Source of the DNA: Marinobacterium litorale DSM 23545
Lineage (GTDB): Bacteria; Pseudomonadota; Gammaproteobacteria; Pseudomonadales; Balneatricaceae
Direction of reading: 5' to 3'
Assembly (NCBI RefSeq): GCF_000428985.1
Contig: NZ_AUAZ01000037.1
Coordinates: forward strand, 1 to 36,397
DNA: 36,397 nt
Shown here: one piece after another, positions 24,391-33,114 of the stretch
How the letters are laid out: each line of letters opens with the position of its first letter
How positions within the stretch are numbered: the stretch's first letter is position 1
Program-made: the position numbers and the translations under genes
Notes under the pieces: generated by a model
Database searches by the model: none
What the model was told of the DNA's origin: nothing
Seen by the model: the letters and a program-made list of their open reading frames with translations, nothing else

Positions 24391-25906
24391 GGAAACGCTC
24401 TCCGGCGAAGACTTTCTGGCGCAGCAGGCGGGAGGGGCGATAGCGCTCCTCGCCATAGCTTTGCTGCAGGTTAATCAGGGTTTTATGAATTGCATCCAGG
24501 CCGACCGTCTCGGCCCAGGCCAGCGGGCCGCGGGGATAATTAACACCGAACAGCATGGCGCGGTCGGCATCACCTGCGTTGCAGACACTCTGCATCACCG
24601 CGTCGGAGGCTTCGTTGGCGAGCATGGCGACGGTACGCATAACCGCCAGGCCCGGGACATCGTCGAGGCGAGTCAGGGCGATACCGGACTGGTCGAACAG
24701 CGCCGTTACCGTGGCCAGCTCATCAGCGCTCACCCGTTGATCGTGGGCGATGGCCAGGCGGGTGCACTGGCTGTAGTCCACGGCCAGGTCCAGCAGTACC
24801 AGACGGTCGATGCCATCCTGGCTTGCCCGTTCGGTGGCCATGCGGCCATCGGTCAACGCCAGTGTGCAGCTGCCCACGCGCATCAAGCCGCGCCCTTCAC
24901 GCTCAACCACCTGAGTACCGTTACCGCGCAGGCGTTCAACCAAGGCACCCAGCACACCCAGGTCACCTTCCACGGTGATGGTGGCAGGTGCGCTGGCGTT
25001 GTCGTCATCCAATGTGGCGGGGGCTGTCTTCTCGGCACCTTCGCGATAATCGTAGAAACCCTGGCCCGATTTGCGTCCCAGACGACCGGCTTCCACCAGT
25101 GCCTGTTGTGTCAGGGAGGGTAGAAAACGGGTGTCGCCGTAGTAGGCGTTAAACACCGAGCAGGTCACGGCATAGTTCACGTCATGTCCGATCAGGTCCA
25201 TCAGCTCGAACGGCCCCATGCGAAAGCCACCGGCTTCGCGCATCAGCGCATCGACAGTGGCGTGATCGGCGGCACCCTCTTCAAGCAGGCGTAAGCCTTC
25301 CGCATAGAAGGGGCGGGCCAGGCGGTTGACGATAAAGCCGGGAGTCGACTTGGCGTGCACCGCTTTCTTACCCCAGTCGGTGGCGAGCTGGTGCAGGGTA
25401 CGAGCGACCTGTGGATCGGTTTCCAGACCCGAAACCACCTCGACCAGCTTCATGATCGGTGCCGGGTTGAAAAAGTGCAGGCCGGCCAGGTTTTCGGGGC
25501 GCTTCAGTGCGGCACCAATCGAGGTGATGGAGATCGAAGAGGTATTAGAGGCAAGCAGGGTATCCGGCTTACAGATCGATTCCAGCTGGGTAAACAGGCT
25601 GCGCTTGATCTCCAGGCTTTCAACAATTGCCTCGATAACCAGGTCCGCATCGGCCAGTTCGTCCAGTTCATTCACCGGGCGCATGCGCGCGATAATCCCG
25701 TCGCGGGTCTCGGCATCGATCTTGCCCCGGCTCACCAGCTTCTCCAGCCCTTTGGCGGTGTTGGTGATACCCTTTTCGGCAGCGCCTTCGGCATTGTCAT
25801 AGACCAGTACCGTATGGCCGGCGGTGGCTGCCACCTGGGCAATACCGGCACCCATGGCACCGGCACCGATGACGGCGATCACGGACTGGGTGTCAAATGT
25901 TTTCAT
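24383..25906 (-). CDS. paaH: 3-hydroxyadipyl-CoA dehydrogenase PaaH
   Basis: Encodes a 507-residue NAD-dependent 3-hydroxyacyl-CoA dehydrogenase. The N-terminal Rossmann motif is VIGAGAMGAGIAQVAATAGH; the catalytic region has NPAPIMKLVEVVSG and the first C-terminal domain GFIVNRLARPFY. A second, diverged C-terminal domain covers the last 120 residues (NYPRGPLAWAETVG), typical of the long PaaH type. The ATG at 25906, with a GGGAGG ribosome site, is preferred over a TTG one codon upstream. The paaG-paaH gap is 11 bases. Confidence 0.95.
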   Translation of the reverse strand: MKTFDTQSVIAVIGAGAMGAGIAQVAATAGHTVLVYDNAEGAAEKGITNTAKGLEKLVSRGKIDAETRDGIIARMRPVNELDELADADLVIEAIVESLEIKRSLFTQLESICKPDTLLASNTSSISITSIGAALKRPENLAGLHFFNPAPIMKLVEVVSGLETDPQVARTLHQLATDWGKKAVHAKSTPGFIVNRLARPFYAEGLRLLEEGAADHATVDALMREAGGFRMGPFELMDLIGHDVNYAVTCSVFNAYYGDTRFLPSLTQQALVEAGRLGRKSGQGFYDYREGAEKTAPATLDDDNASAPATITVEGDLGVLGALVERLRGNGTQVVEREGRGLMRVGSCTLALTDGRMATERASQDGIDRLVLLDLAVDYSQCTRLAIAHDQRVSADELATVTALFDQSGIALTRLDDVPGLAVMRTVAMLANEASDAVMQSVCNAGDADRAMLFGVNYPRGPLAWAETVGLDAIHKTLINLQQSYGEERYRPSRLLRQKVFAGERFHD

Positions 25907-25917
25907 CAACGCCTCCC

Positions 25918-26709
25918 TTACTGGCCGGTGAAGTTGGGCTTGCGCTTTTCCATGAACGCGGCGACACCTTCGCGGTAGTCGTCCGTGCGGCCGGCCAGGC
26001 GCTGGAGATCGCGCTCCAGATCGAGCTGTTCATCCAGCGTATTGGTGGTGCTGGCGTTCAGGGCACGTTTAATCAGCGCCAGGCCGCGGGTGGGCTGAGT
26101 GGCCAGGTTGCGGGCGCAGCTCAGCGCTTCATCCATCAGTTGGTCGTCATCGACACAGGACCAGATCATGCCCCATTGGGCGGCCTGCTCGGCGCTGATC
26201 TTGTCCCCCAGCATGGAAAGCGCCATGGCGCGTGCGTGACCGACCAGTCGGGGCAGGTTCCAGGTGCCACCGGAATCCGGTACCAGGCCGATCTTGCAGA
26301 AAGCCTGAATGAAGCTGGCGGAGCGGGCAGCAAATACGATGTCACAGGCCAGGGCGATATTGGCGCCGGCACCGGCGGCCACGCCGTTGACGGCGCAGAT
26401 CACCGGCAGCGGCAGGTCTCGCAGGGTGCGGATCATAGGGTTGTAGAACTTCTCGATGGAGGCGCCCAGGTCCGGCATTTCGGCATCGGCGGCCACATTG
26501 CGGTCGGACAGGTCCTGGCCTGCGCAGAAGCCGCGGCCATTGCCGGTGATCAGCAGACAGCGCACGCTGCCATCTTTACGCACCTGTTTCAGCGCTTCAC
26601 GCATTTCGGCGTGCATCTCGGCATTGAAACTGTTGAGGCTGTTGGGGCGATTCAGGGTCAGGATGGCAACACCTTCATCGACCCGATATTCAATGTGCTC
26701 GAAAGCCAT
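25918..26709 (-). CDS. paaG: Epoxyphenylacetyl-CoA isomerase PaaG
   Basis: Encodes a 263-residue crotonase-family protein. The oxyanion-hole segments are GNGRGFCAGQDLSDRN and VNGVAAGAGANIAL; the position occupied by Glu in hydratases is Asp in LVPDSGGTWNLPRL, as in PaaG. It converts the ring epoxide to the oxepin form. The ATG at 26709 has an AAGGAG ribosome site and matches the family start; a TTG six codons upstream is less likely. Follows paaF by 60 bases. Confidence 0.95.
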   Translation of the reverse strand: MAFEHIEYRVDEGVAILTLNRPNSLNSFNAEMHAEMREALKQVRKDGSVRCLLITGNGRGFCAGQDLSDRNVAADAEMPDLGASIEKFYNPMIRTLRDLPLPVICAVNGVAAGAGANIALACDIVFAARSASFIQAFCKIGLVPDSGGTWNLPRLVGHARAMALSMLGDKISAEQAAQWGMIWSCVDDDQLMDEALSCARNLATQPTRGLALIKRALNASTTNTLDEQLDLERDLQRLAGRTDDYREGVAAFMEKRKPNFTGQ

Positions 26710-26769
26710 GACTGGCAGCTCCTTCAATGTACGCGGATAAGACAGGGATCTGTCGGAAGCAAAAGGGGA

Positions 26770-27543
26770 TCAGCGCCCCTTGTACTCCGGACGGCGTTTC
26801 TCGATGAATGCGCGAATACCCTCGTTACGATCCTCGGTGGCTGCCAGCATTGTGAACGCTTTGCGCTCATAGCTGAGGCCCGCTGCGAGGTGCGTTTCCT
26901 GAGAGCGCAGCAACACATCTTTGGCCTGCTGGACCGCCAGCGGCGCCTGTTTGGCGATCTGGTCAGCGACCTGCAGGGCGCGTTCAAGGGTGAGTTCGGG
27001 TTCGGTCAGCTCGGAAACCAGGCCGGCGTCGCAGGCGCGTTCAGCGCTGATCGGCTCACCGGTGAGGACCATTTGGGTCGCCAGGGACTTGCCGACTGCG
27101 CGGATCAGTCGCTGGGTACCGCCGGCACCGGGAATAATGCCCAGCTTGATCTCCGGTTGTCCGAAGCGGGCATCGCGTCCGGCGATGACAATGTCGGCAT
27201 GCATCACGAGCTCACAACCACCACCCAGGGCAAAGCCGTTAACGGCCGCAACAATCGGTTTGGGAAAGGCGGCGATACGGCTCCAGCGCTGCGGACGCGG
27301 ATCGCTCATGACCCCGACCATGTCCAGGTCGGCCATTTCGCGAATATCGGCACCGGCGGCGAAGGCACGGCTGTCACCGCTGATGACAACAGCGCGCACG
27401 GCATCATCCGTGGCGGCGGCATCAAGAGTGTCGGCCAGTTCGCCCAGCAGCGCCGTATTGAGGGCATTCAGCGCCTCGGGGCGATGTAACTGGATACGCA
27501 AGACGCCGTTGGGGAGCGTCTCGGTCAGAAGATAGTTCAGCAT
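26770..27543 (-). CDS. paaF: 2,3-dehydroadipyl-CoA hydratase PaaF
   Basis: Encodes a 257-residue enoyl-CoA hydratase. Both catalytic Glu residues are visible, in ALGGGCELVMHADI and FGQPEIKLGIIPGAGGTQRL. The ending RRPEYKGR is typical of PaaF. It hydrates 2,3-dehydroadipyl-CoA in the lower part of the pathway. The ATG at 27543 gives MLNYLL; a GTG three codons upstream is an alternative. It is the first gene of the paaFGHIJK unit. A short stem (AAGGGG/CCCCTT, 26763-26781) overlaps its stop codon and could weaken read-through. Confidence 0.94.
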   Translation of the reverse strand: MLNYLLTETLPNGVLRIQLHRPEALNALNTALLGELADTLDAAATDDAVRAVVISGDSRAFAAGADIREMADLDMVGVMSDPRPQRWSRIAAFPKPIVAAVNGFALGGGCELVMHADIVIAGRDARFGQPEIKLGIIPGAGGTQRLIRAVGKSLATQMVLTGEPISAERACDAGLVSELTEPELTLERALQVADQIAKQAPLAVQQAKDVLLRSQETHLAAGLSYERKAFTMLAATEDRNEGIRAFIEKRRPEYKGR

Positions 27544-27665
27544 AGTTATCACTTAATTATTGTTGTTCTGTCTTTCTTCGGGTGATCCTCCGTATCGGGC
27601 TCAGCGCACGGCTGTGCCTACTACGGGGTCGGCCTCATTATTGATCTAAAGCTTAGCGCCTAATG

Positions 27666-27704
27666 TGATACATGAAAATACTAAAATTGATAAAATTTGT
27701 GTCT
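27666..27704 (-). promoter_or_regulatory. Putative PaaX operator upstream of paaF (AGACAC-N27-GTATCA)
   Basis: On the minus strand AGACAC and GTATCA are separated by exactly 27 bases. The downstream half is perfect, the upstream half has one extra mismatch. A CATTAG follows the inner half-site in the position where paaA and dctP have TATAAT, so the -10 is poorer here. The leader to paaF would be about 110 bases. Confidence 0.6.
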
Positions 27705-27904
27705 TAATGTTTGGTTTTTTATATCCATTGATCTCTTTGAAAGCGGTGTGTGAAGATGTTTTTAGCCCGGTGCAGGTACGATTTAAGTGCGTTTAAGTTG
27801 CTATAAGTCATTGTTTTATAGTAATTAATGGGGATCGGGTACGCGGATTTGGTCAGGCGATCATTGCGTGTCCGGAAAGAGGGCGTTGGCGGGATCTTTG
27901 TTTG

Positions 27905-27943
27905 TGACACTTATTATTTCTTTGACATTAAAAAAGTGTGTTA
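27905..27943 (+). promoter_or_regulatory. Putative PaaX operator upstream of paaN (TGACAC-N27-GTGTTA)
   Basis: The half-sites keep the 27-base spacing, now on the plus strand. It straddles the -35 TTGACA and ends one base before the -10, as at the minus-strand promoters. The right half has two departures from GTATCA. Confidence 0.55.
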
Positions 27944-27950
27944 CTAGCAT
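27922..27950 (+). promoter_or_regulatory. Promoter of paaN-paaY
   Basis: A perfect TTGACA (27922-27927) and TAGCAT (27945-27950) with a 17-base spacer lie about 78 bases before the paaN ATG. The 484-base region between the paaF and paaN starts holds this and the paaF promoter; between them (27705-27900) I see no supported gene. Confidence 0.6.
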
Positions 27951-28027
27951 CGCAGCTACAAAAACAACAATTGATCGTTCGCTCACCGGCTCTAGCGGGT
28001 GGCCGATCGGATAAGGAGAACCGTTCT

Positions 28028-29716
28028 ATGTCTGATGCCTCCGTGTTCTACGCACGACATCGGGAAACCCTCGCCAAGGCGGTTGAGGCCTCACGAAGCC
28101 GTGAATTCTGGACCCCATACCCCGAAGTCCCGAGTGGGCGGATCTATGGCGAAACGGCCAATGCCGACGGACGCGCCGCGTTTGATGCCCGCCTGAACAA
28201 CGCTTTTGATCTGGAGCTGCCGCAATCGGCTGGTGAGGTCGGGGAGGAGCGGTCCCCCTATGGGTTCGAGCTGGGAGTTCGTTATCCAAGCCCCGATACG
28301 GATGCCTTGATCTCACACATGCAGCAGGCGATGAACGCCTGGCGTGATGCCGGTCCTGATATTCGGGCCGGGGTCTGTCTCGAGATTCTGGAGCGTCTTA
28401 ACAAGCGCAGCTTCGAGATCGGTTACGCCACCATGCATACCACCGGTCAGGGGTTTGCCATGGCGTTCCAGGCCGGTGGGCCTCATGCTCAGGATCGCGG
28501 TCTTGAAGCGGTCGCGCTGGCATGGGAGCAGATGACGCGTGTTGCGTCGACGGCCCGCTGGATCAAGCCCCAGGGTAAACATCCGGCGCTGGCACAGCAG
28601 AAGAAGTTCACCGTGGTGCCCCGTGGGATTGCTTTGGTGGTGGCCTGTTCCACCTTCCCGACCTGGAATACCTACCCGGGCCTGTTTGCCAGCCTGGTGA
28701 CCGGTAACCCCACCATTATCAAACCCCATGCCGGGTCTGTGCTGCCGGTGGCGATTACCGTTGAAGTGGCGCAGCAGGTGTTGCGTGAAGCCGGTTTCGA
28801 TCCCTGCCTGGTCGCCATGGCCCCGGATAGCGCCGCCGAGCCGGTTACCAAAAATCTGGCCCAGCATCCCGCCGTCAAACTGATCGATTTCACCGGTTCC
28901 ACCGAGTTCGGCAACTGGTTGGAACGCAACTGCCCGCAAGCGCAGGTATTTACCGAAAAAGCGGGTGTTAACACACTGATCATCGACAGCACCGATAACC
29001 TCAAAGCGGTGGTCCGTAACCTGTCGTTTTCACTGAGCCTCTATTCCGGCCAGATGTGTACCACACCCCAGAACATCTACATCCCGCGGAATGGTATCGA
29101 TACCGATCAGGGCCACCTGAGCTTCGATGACGTCGCCCAGGCCCTGGCCGAGGGTGTGACCAAGTTTCTCGCCAAGCCGGATGTGGCCGTGAACGTACTG
29201 GGCGGTTTACAGAGCCCGGCCACCGCAGAACGCATAAGGCAGAGCGCTGAACTCGGTAAGGTGGTTCTGGAAAGCGTCCCGGTTGAACATCCCGATTTTC
29301 CCGACGCGCGTATGTGCACACCGCTGATGATCAGCGTGGATGCCAGCGAGCGCGAGGTATACGGCGAGGAACGGTTCGGCCCCATCAGCTTCCTGGTGGC
29401 CACCGACAGCACTGATCACAGTATCCAGATCGCTCGCGAGGTGATTGGCGAGAAGGGCGCCATTACGCTGGGTGTTTACTCCACCTCGGATGCAGTGCTT
29501 GAACAGGCCGAGGCGTTGGCGCTGGATGTGAAGGTGGCACTTTCCTGCAACCTCACCGGCGGTATTTTCGTCAACCAGTCAGCCGCGTTCAGTGACTTCC
29601 ACGCCACTGGCGGCAACCCGGCCGCCAACGCCTGTCTGACCGATCCTGCGTTTGTCAGCAGCCGTTTTGTGATGGTGCAGAGCCGTCACGATGTCGCCCC
29701 ACCGGAACAGGAGTAA
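28028..29716 (+). CDS. paaN: PaaN, aldehyde dehydrogenase-like phenylacetate degradation protein
   Basis: Encodes a 562-residue protein of the second PaaN type, an aldehyde dehydrogenase homologue without the MaoC domain of PaaZ. The likely catalytic residues are Cys344 in [16 protein letters not shown] and Glu310 in TEKAGVN. Family segments include [21 protein letters not shown] and [15 protein letters not shown]. The ATG at 28028 has an AAGGAG ribosome site; an in-frame start 90 bases upstream would lie inside the operator. Because PaaZ already covers the semialdehyde oxidation, the job of PaaN here is unclear. It may back up PaaZ or act on a shunt product. paaY follows after four bases. 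Confidence 0.92.
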   Translation: MSDASVFYARHRETLAKAVEASRSREFWTPYPEVPSGRIYGETANADGRAAFDARLNNAFDLELPQSAGEVGEERSPYGFELGVRYPSPDTDALISHMQQAMNAWRDAGPDIRAGVCLEILERLNKRSFEIGYATMHTTGQGFAMAFQAGGPHAQDRGLEAVALAWEQMTRVASTARWIKPQGKHPALAQQKKFTVVPRGIALVVACSTFPTWNTYPGLFASLVTGNPTIIKPHAGSVLPVAITVEVAQQVLREAGFDPCLVAMAPDSAAEPVTKNLAQHPAVKLIDFTGSTEFGNWLERNCPQAQVFTEKAGVNTLIIDSTDNLKAVVRNLSFSLSLYSGQMCTTPQNIYIPRNGIDTDQGHLSFDDVAQALAEGVTKFLAKPDVAVNVLGGLQSPATAERIRQSAELGKVVLESVPVEHPDFPDARMCTPLMISVDASEREVYGEERFGPISFLVATDSTDHSIQIAREVIGEKGAITLGVYSTSDAVLEQAEALALDVKVALSCNLTGGIFVNQSAAFSDFHATGGNPAANACLTDPAFVSSRFVMVQSRHDVAPPEQE

Positions 29717-29720
29717 AACA

Positions 29721-30314
29721 ATGCCCGTTTATAGTCTGGAAGGGGTGATCCCGGTTATCGACCCGACCGCCTTTGTTCATCCCACCGCCGTTCTGATCGG
29801 CGATGTGATTGTCGGCCCTGACTGCTACGTGGGTCCGAATGCGTGCCTGCGGGGCGACTTCGGCCGTCTGGTCATGAAGCGCGGTTCCAATATCCAGGAT
29901 AACTGTGTCATGCATGGCTTCCCCGAGAACGAAACCGTGATCGAAGAAGATGGCCATATCGGTCACGGTGCGATTCTGCACGGCTGCCACGTGGGCCGTA
30001 ACGCCATGGTCGGTATGAACGCCGTGGTGATGGATGGTGCCCGGATCGGGGAGGCGTCTATCGTGGCGGCCAATGCCTTCGTTAAAGCGGGTTTTGAGTG
30101 TCCGCCACGCTCGCTGCTGATGGGCTCTCCGGCGGAGGTCAAACGGGAGCTGCGTGACGATGAAATCGCCTGGAAGGGCGAGGGCACGGCGGAGTACCAG
30201 CGTCTGACCAAGCGTTGTCTGGATAGCCTGGAGCTGTGCGAGCCTCTGGCTGAGATCGACGCCGACCGGCCAAAGCTCAATCTGATCGAGATAAAACCGA
30301 AATATACCTCGTAA
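29721..30314 (+). CDS. paaY: PaaY, hexapeptide-repeat thioesterase
   Basis: Encodes a 197-residue left-handed beta-helix protein of the gamma-carbonic anhydrase-like family. Hexapeptide repeats run from about residue 15 to 130 ([34 protein letters not shown]), with putative metal-binding His in MHGFP, GHIGHG and LHGCH. PaaY hydrolyses dead-end CoA thioesters formed in the paa pathway. The ATG at 29721 has a CAGGAG site and lies four bases after the paaN stop, so the two are co-translated. Confidence 0.95.
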   Translation: MPVYSLEGVIPVIDPTAFVHPTAVLIGDVIVGPDCYVGPNACLRGDFGRLVMKRGSNIQDNCVMHGFPENETVIEEDGHIGHGAILHGCHVGRNAMVGMNAVVMDGARIGEASIVAANAFVKAGFECPPRSLLMGSPAEVKRELRDDEIAWKGEGTAEYQRLTKRCLDSLELCEPLAEIDADRPKLNLIEIKPKYTS

Positions 30315-30321
30315 GAAGCGA

Positions 30322-30346
30322 TTACACGCTGTTACAAACGCTTACA
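30322..30346. repeat. Three TTACA repeats in 10-bp phase after paaY
   Basis: TTACA occurs at 30322, 30332 and 30342, exactly one helical turn apart, with a fourth at 30364. The 174-base gap 30315-30488 lies downstream of both flanking genes, so an ordinary promoter operator is not expected. No role is known to me. Confidence 0.5.
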
Positions 30347-30449
30347 TGCGGCGCGAACTTGGTTTACAGCACGTATGTAGCATAAGGGCCGTCAAGCAGT
30401 GACTTAGTTGTAGGTCCGTCATTACCCCTGGCATCAGTCTTGATGTGTT

Positions 30450-30476
30450 AAGGAGCCCTCAGTGGCTCCTTTTTTT
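30450..30476 (+). terminator. Rho-independent terminator after paaN-paaY
   Basis: AAGGAGCC-CTCAGT-GGCTCCTT is a perfect eight-base-pair stem followed by a run of T. It lies 136 bases after the paaY stop. Confidence 0.9.
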
Positions 30477-30488
30477 ATCGTCGCCGGG

Positions 30489-30917
30489 TTATTCCTTAAA
30501 GCCGCTGACCGCCTTGTTGGCGAGCTCCACAAACAGCGCCTGCTCCTGCGCACTCAGCCCCGGTAGTATTTCCGCCTGCAACGCCTCCACAACCGGGGAG
30601 ATCTGATCGAAAACCCGGGAACCCTCTTCCGTGAGGCTCACTTCCCGCGCGCGCCGATCCCGCTTGGAAACCGTGCGGTTGATATAGCCTTTCTGCTCCA
30701 GACGATCGATAACCCCCCCAATGGTTGCCCGGTCGTAGCCAATCTCGGCCGCTACGCTGGCCTGATCGATGCCGGGGGCGCGGGCGATGGCATCCATGGC
30801 TGCATACTGCACCGGCGTCAGGTCGATGCCCGTTTGTTGCATATGCAGGGTGAATACGTGGGTCGAATTCTGGTGTAGGCGCCGGATCAGGTGGCCGGGT
30901 TTATGGTGTAAATCCAT
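30489..30917 (-). CDS. mobR: MarR-family repressor, probably controlling the divergent mobA
   Basis: Encodes 142 residues of a MarR winged-helix regulator: LIRRLHQNSTHVFTLHMQQTGIDLTPVQYAAMDAIARAPG-like dimer and recognition region, DQASVAAEIGYDRATIGGVIDRLEQKGYI recognition helix, and RDRRAREVSLTEEGS wing. It is divergent from a MobA-like monooxygenase gene, the same arrangement as mobR-mobA in Comamonas testosteroni, where MobR represses mobA and 3-hydroxybenzoate relieves it. Three similar palindromes lie in the 183-base intergenic region. The symbol rests mainly on context. Confidence 0.82.
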   Translation of the reverse strand: MDLHHKPGHLIRRLHQNSTHVFTLHMQQTGIDLTPVQYAAMDAIARAPGIDQASVAAEIGYDRATIGGVIDRLEQKGYINRTVSKRDRRAREVSLTEEGSRVFDQISPVVEALQAEILPGLSAQEQALFVELANKAVSGFKE

Positions 30918-30976
30918 GTCACGATCTCGAAAAATTGATCTGGATCAATAAAACAGTACAGCTTAGGTTGTCTAAA

Positions 30977-31046
30977 TAGTAAGTGTACTTATTTTTGTTG
31001 ACGTCAACCAATAAGTATACGTACTATCGAAAAGGTAAGTGTAGTT
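30977..31046. promoter_or_regulatory. Operator cluster between mobR and mobA
   Basis: Three related palindromes are centred near 30985 (AAGTGTACTT), 31017 (AAGTATACGT) and 31041 (AAGTGTAGTT). The first two are arms of a long imperfect inverted repeat (30977-30993 and 31010-31026) around a perfect 12-base palindrome GTTGACGTCAAC at 30997-31008. That central palindrome contains TTGACG on both strands and can serve as -35 for both divergent promoters; TACTAT at 31022-31027 is a candidate mobA -10 (18-base spacer). Binding by the MarR protein is inferred. Confidence 0.62.
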
Positions 31047-31100
31047 ACTATTTTGTGCCCAACGCTTGTACAGACAACAAAAACGCGAGGAATGACGACG

Positions 31101-33026
31101 ATGCAGTACTATGTGGATGGTTTTCGCGGTGGTGATCCGGATCGTAAAAATGCAACTTCAAAGCGCCGTGATCGTGCCGAGTTTGCACCCCTGCCGGAGA
31201 CCGTAGACGTATTGATCGCAGGCTGCGGCCCCACCGGCCTGTGCCTGGCGGCCCAGCTTTCACAGTATCCTGAAATCGAAACCATGATCGTGGACCCCAC
31301 CCCGGGCCCTATCGAGAAGGGCAAGGCGGACGGCATCAACACCCGCACCATGGAGATGTTCCAGGCGTTCGGTTTCGCCGATCAGGTCAAGCGCGAGAGC
31401 TACTGGGTTAACCAGACCAACTTCTGGATGCCAAACCCGGAGAAGCCGGAACACATTCAGCGCATCGGCCGGGTCCAGGACGTGGCGGATGACTCCTCCG
31501 AGATGCCCCACATCCTGATCAACCAGGCGCGGGTCCACGAGTTCTTCCTCGAGTTCATGCGTAACTCCCCCACCCGACTGGAGCCGGACTACAACTGGGC
31601 GATCCGCGATCTTGAGGTGGATACCACCACCGATGAGTATCCGGTGACCGTCACGCTGGAGAACTTCGGCGTCAACAAGGGTGAAACCAAGATTGTGCGT
31701 GCCAACTACGTGGTTGGCGCAGACGGTGCGCGCTCTAACGTGCGTAAAGCGATTGGTGGTGAACTGCACGGCGACGCCGCGCACCAGGCCTGGGGTGTTA
31801 TGGATATCCTGGCCAACACCGATTTCCCGGATATCCGTCAGAAGTGTCTGATCACCTCCGCCCATGAAGGTAACGTGCTGGTACTGCCGCGTGAGGGTGG
31901 CTACCTGTTCCGCATGTATGTGGAGCTGGATAAGCTGAACCCGGATGAGCGTGTCGCCAACCGTAACTTCACCATCGATGATCTGATCAATGGTGCCAAC
32001 CGCATCATGCAGCCTTACAGCATCGATGTGAAAGAGGTAGCCTGGTGGTCCATCTACGAGATCGGTCACCGCATGACCGACAAGTTTGACGATGTGCCCC
32101 CGGGTGAACAGGCAACCCGTAACCCGCGTGTTTTCACCGCCGGTGATGCCTGCCACACCCACAGCCCGAAAGCCGGGCAGGGCATGAACGTTTCCATGCA
32201 GGATACCTTTAACCTGGGCTGGAAACTGGCGCACGTCCTTCAGGGCCGCGCCGATGCAAGCCTGCTACACAGCTACTCCGCCGAGCGCTGGGCCGAAGCC
32301 AAGCGTCTGGTCGATACCGACCACGAATGGGCCCGTATCATGTCCGCGCCGGCCGGTGAGTCCACCATGGATAACGGTGACGAGCCGCGCTTTGTACGTC
32401 AGTTCAAAGAGAACCTGGAGTTCACCGGTGGCCTGGCAGTTAAGTACGGCGAGTCTGCCCTGATCGGCCCTGCCACCAACCAGGCGCTGGCCAAGGGGCA
32501 GGAGATCGGTCGTCGCTTCCATTCCGCGCCGGTAGTCCGCGTATCCGACGCCAAGCAGATGCAACTGGGCCACGCCGCTGAAGCGGATGGCGCATGGCGC
32601 ATCTACGCCTTCGCCGGTAAAAACGACAGCTCCGCGCCGGGCTCTGCCATCCACAAACTGGCTGACTGGCTGGAAACCAACCCCAGCTCACCGGTGGTGA
32701 AGTTCACCGGCAAGGATGAAGATATCGATACGCTGATCGACCTGCGTGCGGTATTCCAGCAGACCTTCGACCAGCTCGCCTACGAGCAGATGCCCTCACT
32801 GCTGTGCCCGAAAAAAGGCAAGCTGGGCCTGCAGGATCACGAGAAAGTGTTCTGTGTCGATCACAAGGGCGTGGGTGATATCTACGACATGCGCGGCATC
32901 GACCGTGAGCAGGGCTGCATGATCCTGGTTCGTCCCGACCAGTACGTAGCGCATATCCTGCCGCTGGATGCCTACCAGGAACTCGCTTCCTTCTTTGACG
33001 GCATCTACCAGCCGGCAGCGAAGTGA
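31101..33026 (+). CDS. mobA: FAD-dependent 3-hydroxybenzoate 4-monooxygenase (MobA-like)
   Basis: Encodes a 641-residue class A flavin monooxygenase. The FAD-binding GxGxxG is at 41-46 in VDVLIAGCGPTG, the DG motif in YVVGADGARSNVR, and the GD motif in VFTAGDACHTHSPKAGQGMN. A C-terminal thioredoxin-like domain (about 440-641) ends in GIDREQGCMILVRPDQYVAHILPL, as in MobA and phenol hydroxylases. Length and many blocks match Comamonas MobA, which turns 3-hydroxybenzoate into protocatechuate. The ATG at 31101 is preferred because its GAGG site is ten bases upstream and the product begins MQYYVDGF; ATG at 31092 has the site too close. No protocatechuate ring-cleavage genes are in the window, so the product is metabolised elsewhere. 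A related phenol substrate cannot be excluded. Confidence 0.88.
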   Translation: MQYYVDGFRGGDPDRKNATSKRRDRAEFAPLPETVDVLIAGCGPTGLCLAAQLSQYPEIETMIVDPTPGPIEKGKADGINTRTMEMFQAFGFADQVKRESYWVNQTNFWMPNPEKPEHIQRIGRVQDVADDSSEMPHILINQARVHEFFLEFMRNSPTRLEPDYNWAIRDLEVDTTTDEYPVTVTLENFGVNKGETKIVRANYVVGADGARSNVRKAIGGELHGDAAHQAWGVMDILANTDFPDIRQKCLITSAHEGNVLVLPREGGYLFRMYVELDKLNPDERVANRNFTIDDLINGANRIMQPYSIDVKEVAWWSIYEIGHRMTDKFDDVPPGEQATRNPRVFTAGDACHTHSPKAGQGMNVSMQDTFNLGWKLAHVLQGRADASLLHSYSAERWAEAKRLVDTDHEWARIMSAPAGESTMDNGDEPRFVRQFKENLEFTGGLAVKYGESALIGPATNQALAKGQEIGRRFHSAPVVRVSDAKQMQLGHAAEADGAWRIYAFAGKNDSSAPGSAIHKLADWLETNPSSPVVKFTGKDEDIDTLIDLRAVFQQTFDQLAYEQMPSLLCPKKGKLGLQDHEKVFCVDHKGVGDIYDMRGIDREQGCMILVRPDQYVAHILPLDAYQELASFFDGIYQPAAK

Positions 33027-33075
33027 TAGTGCAGTAGCTTCCGGGCCGGTATGGCTTGGGTGTAAGAAGAGCGTT

Positions 33076-33106
33076 AAAGGAGCCGGGGTGACCTGGCTCC
33101 TTTTTT
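33076..33106 (+). terminator. Rho-independent terminator after mobA
   Basis: AAAGGAGCC and GGCTCCTTT form a nine-base-pair stem with a ten-base loop and a T run. The stem sequence is nearly the same as that of the paaY terminator. Confidence 0.9.
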
Positions 33107-33114
33107 GTCTTTTG

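Noticed and set aside
25897-27489. A 530-codon plus-strand open frame opposite paaG and paaF
   Set aside because: Shadow of two well-conserved crotonase genes; it spans both genes and their gap and has no recognisable motif.
27719-27910. A 63-codon minus-strand open frame in the paaF-paaN intergenic region
   Set aside because: No ribosome site or family similarity, and it overlaps the paaN operator.
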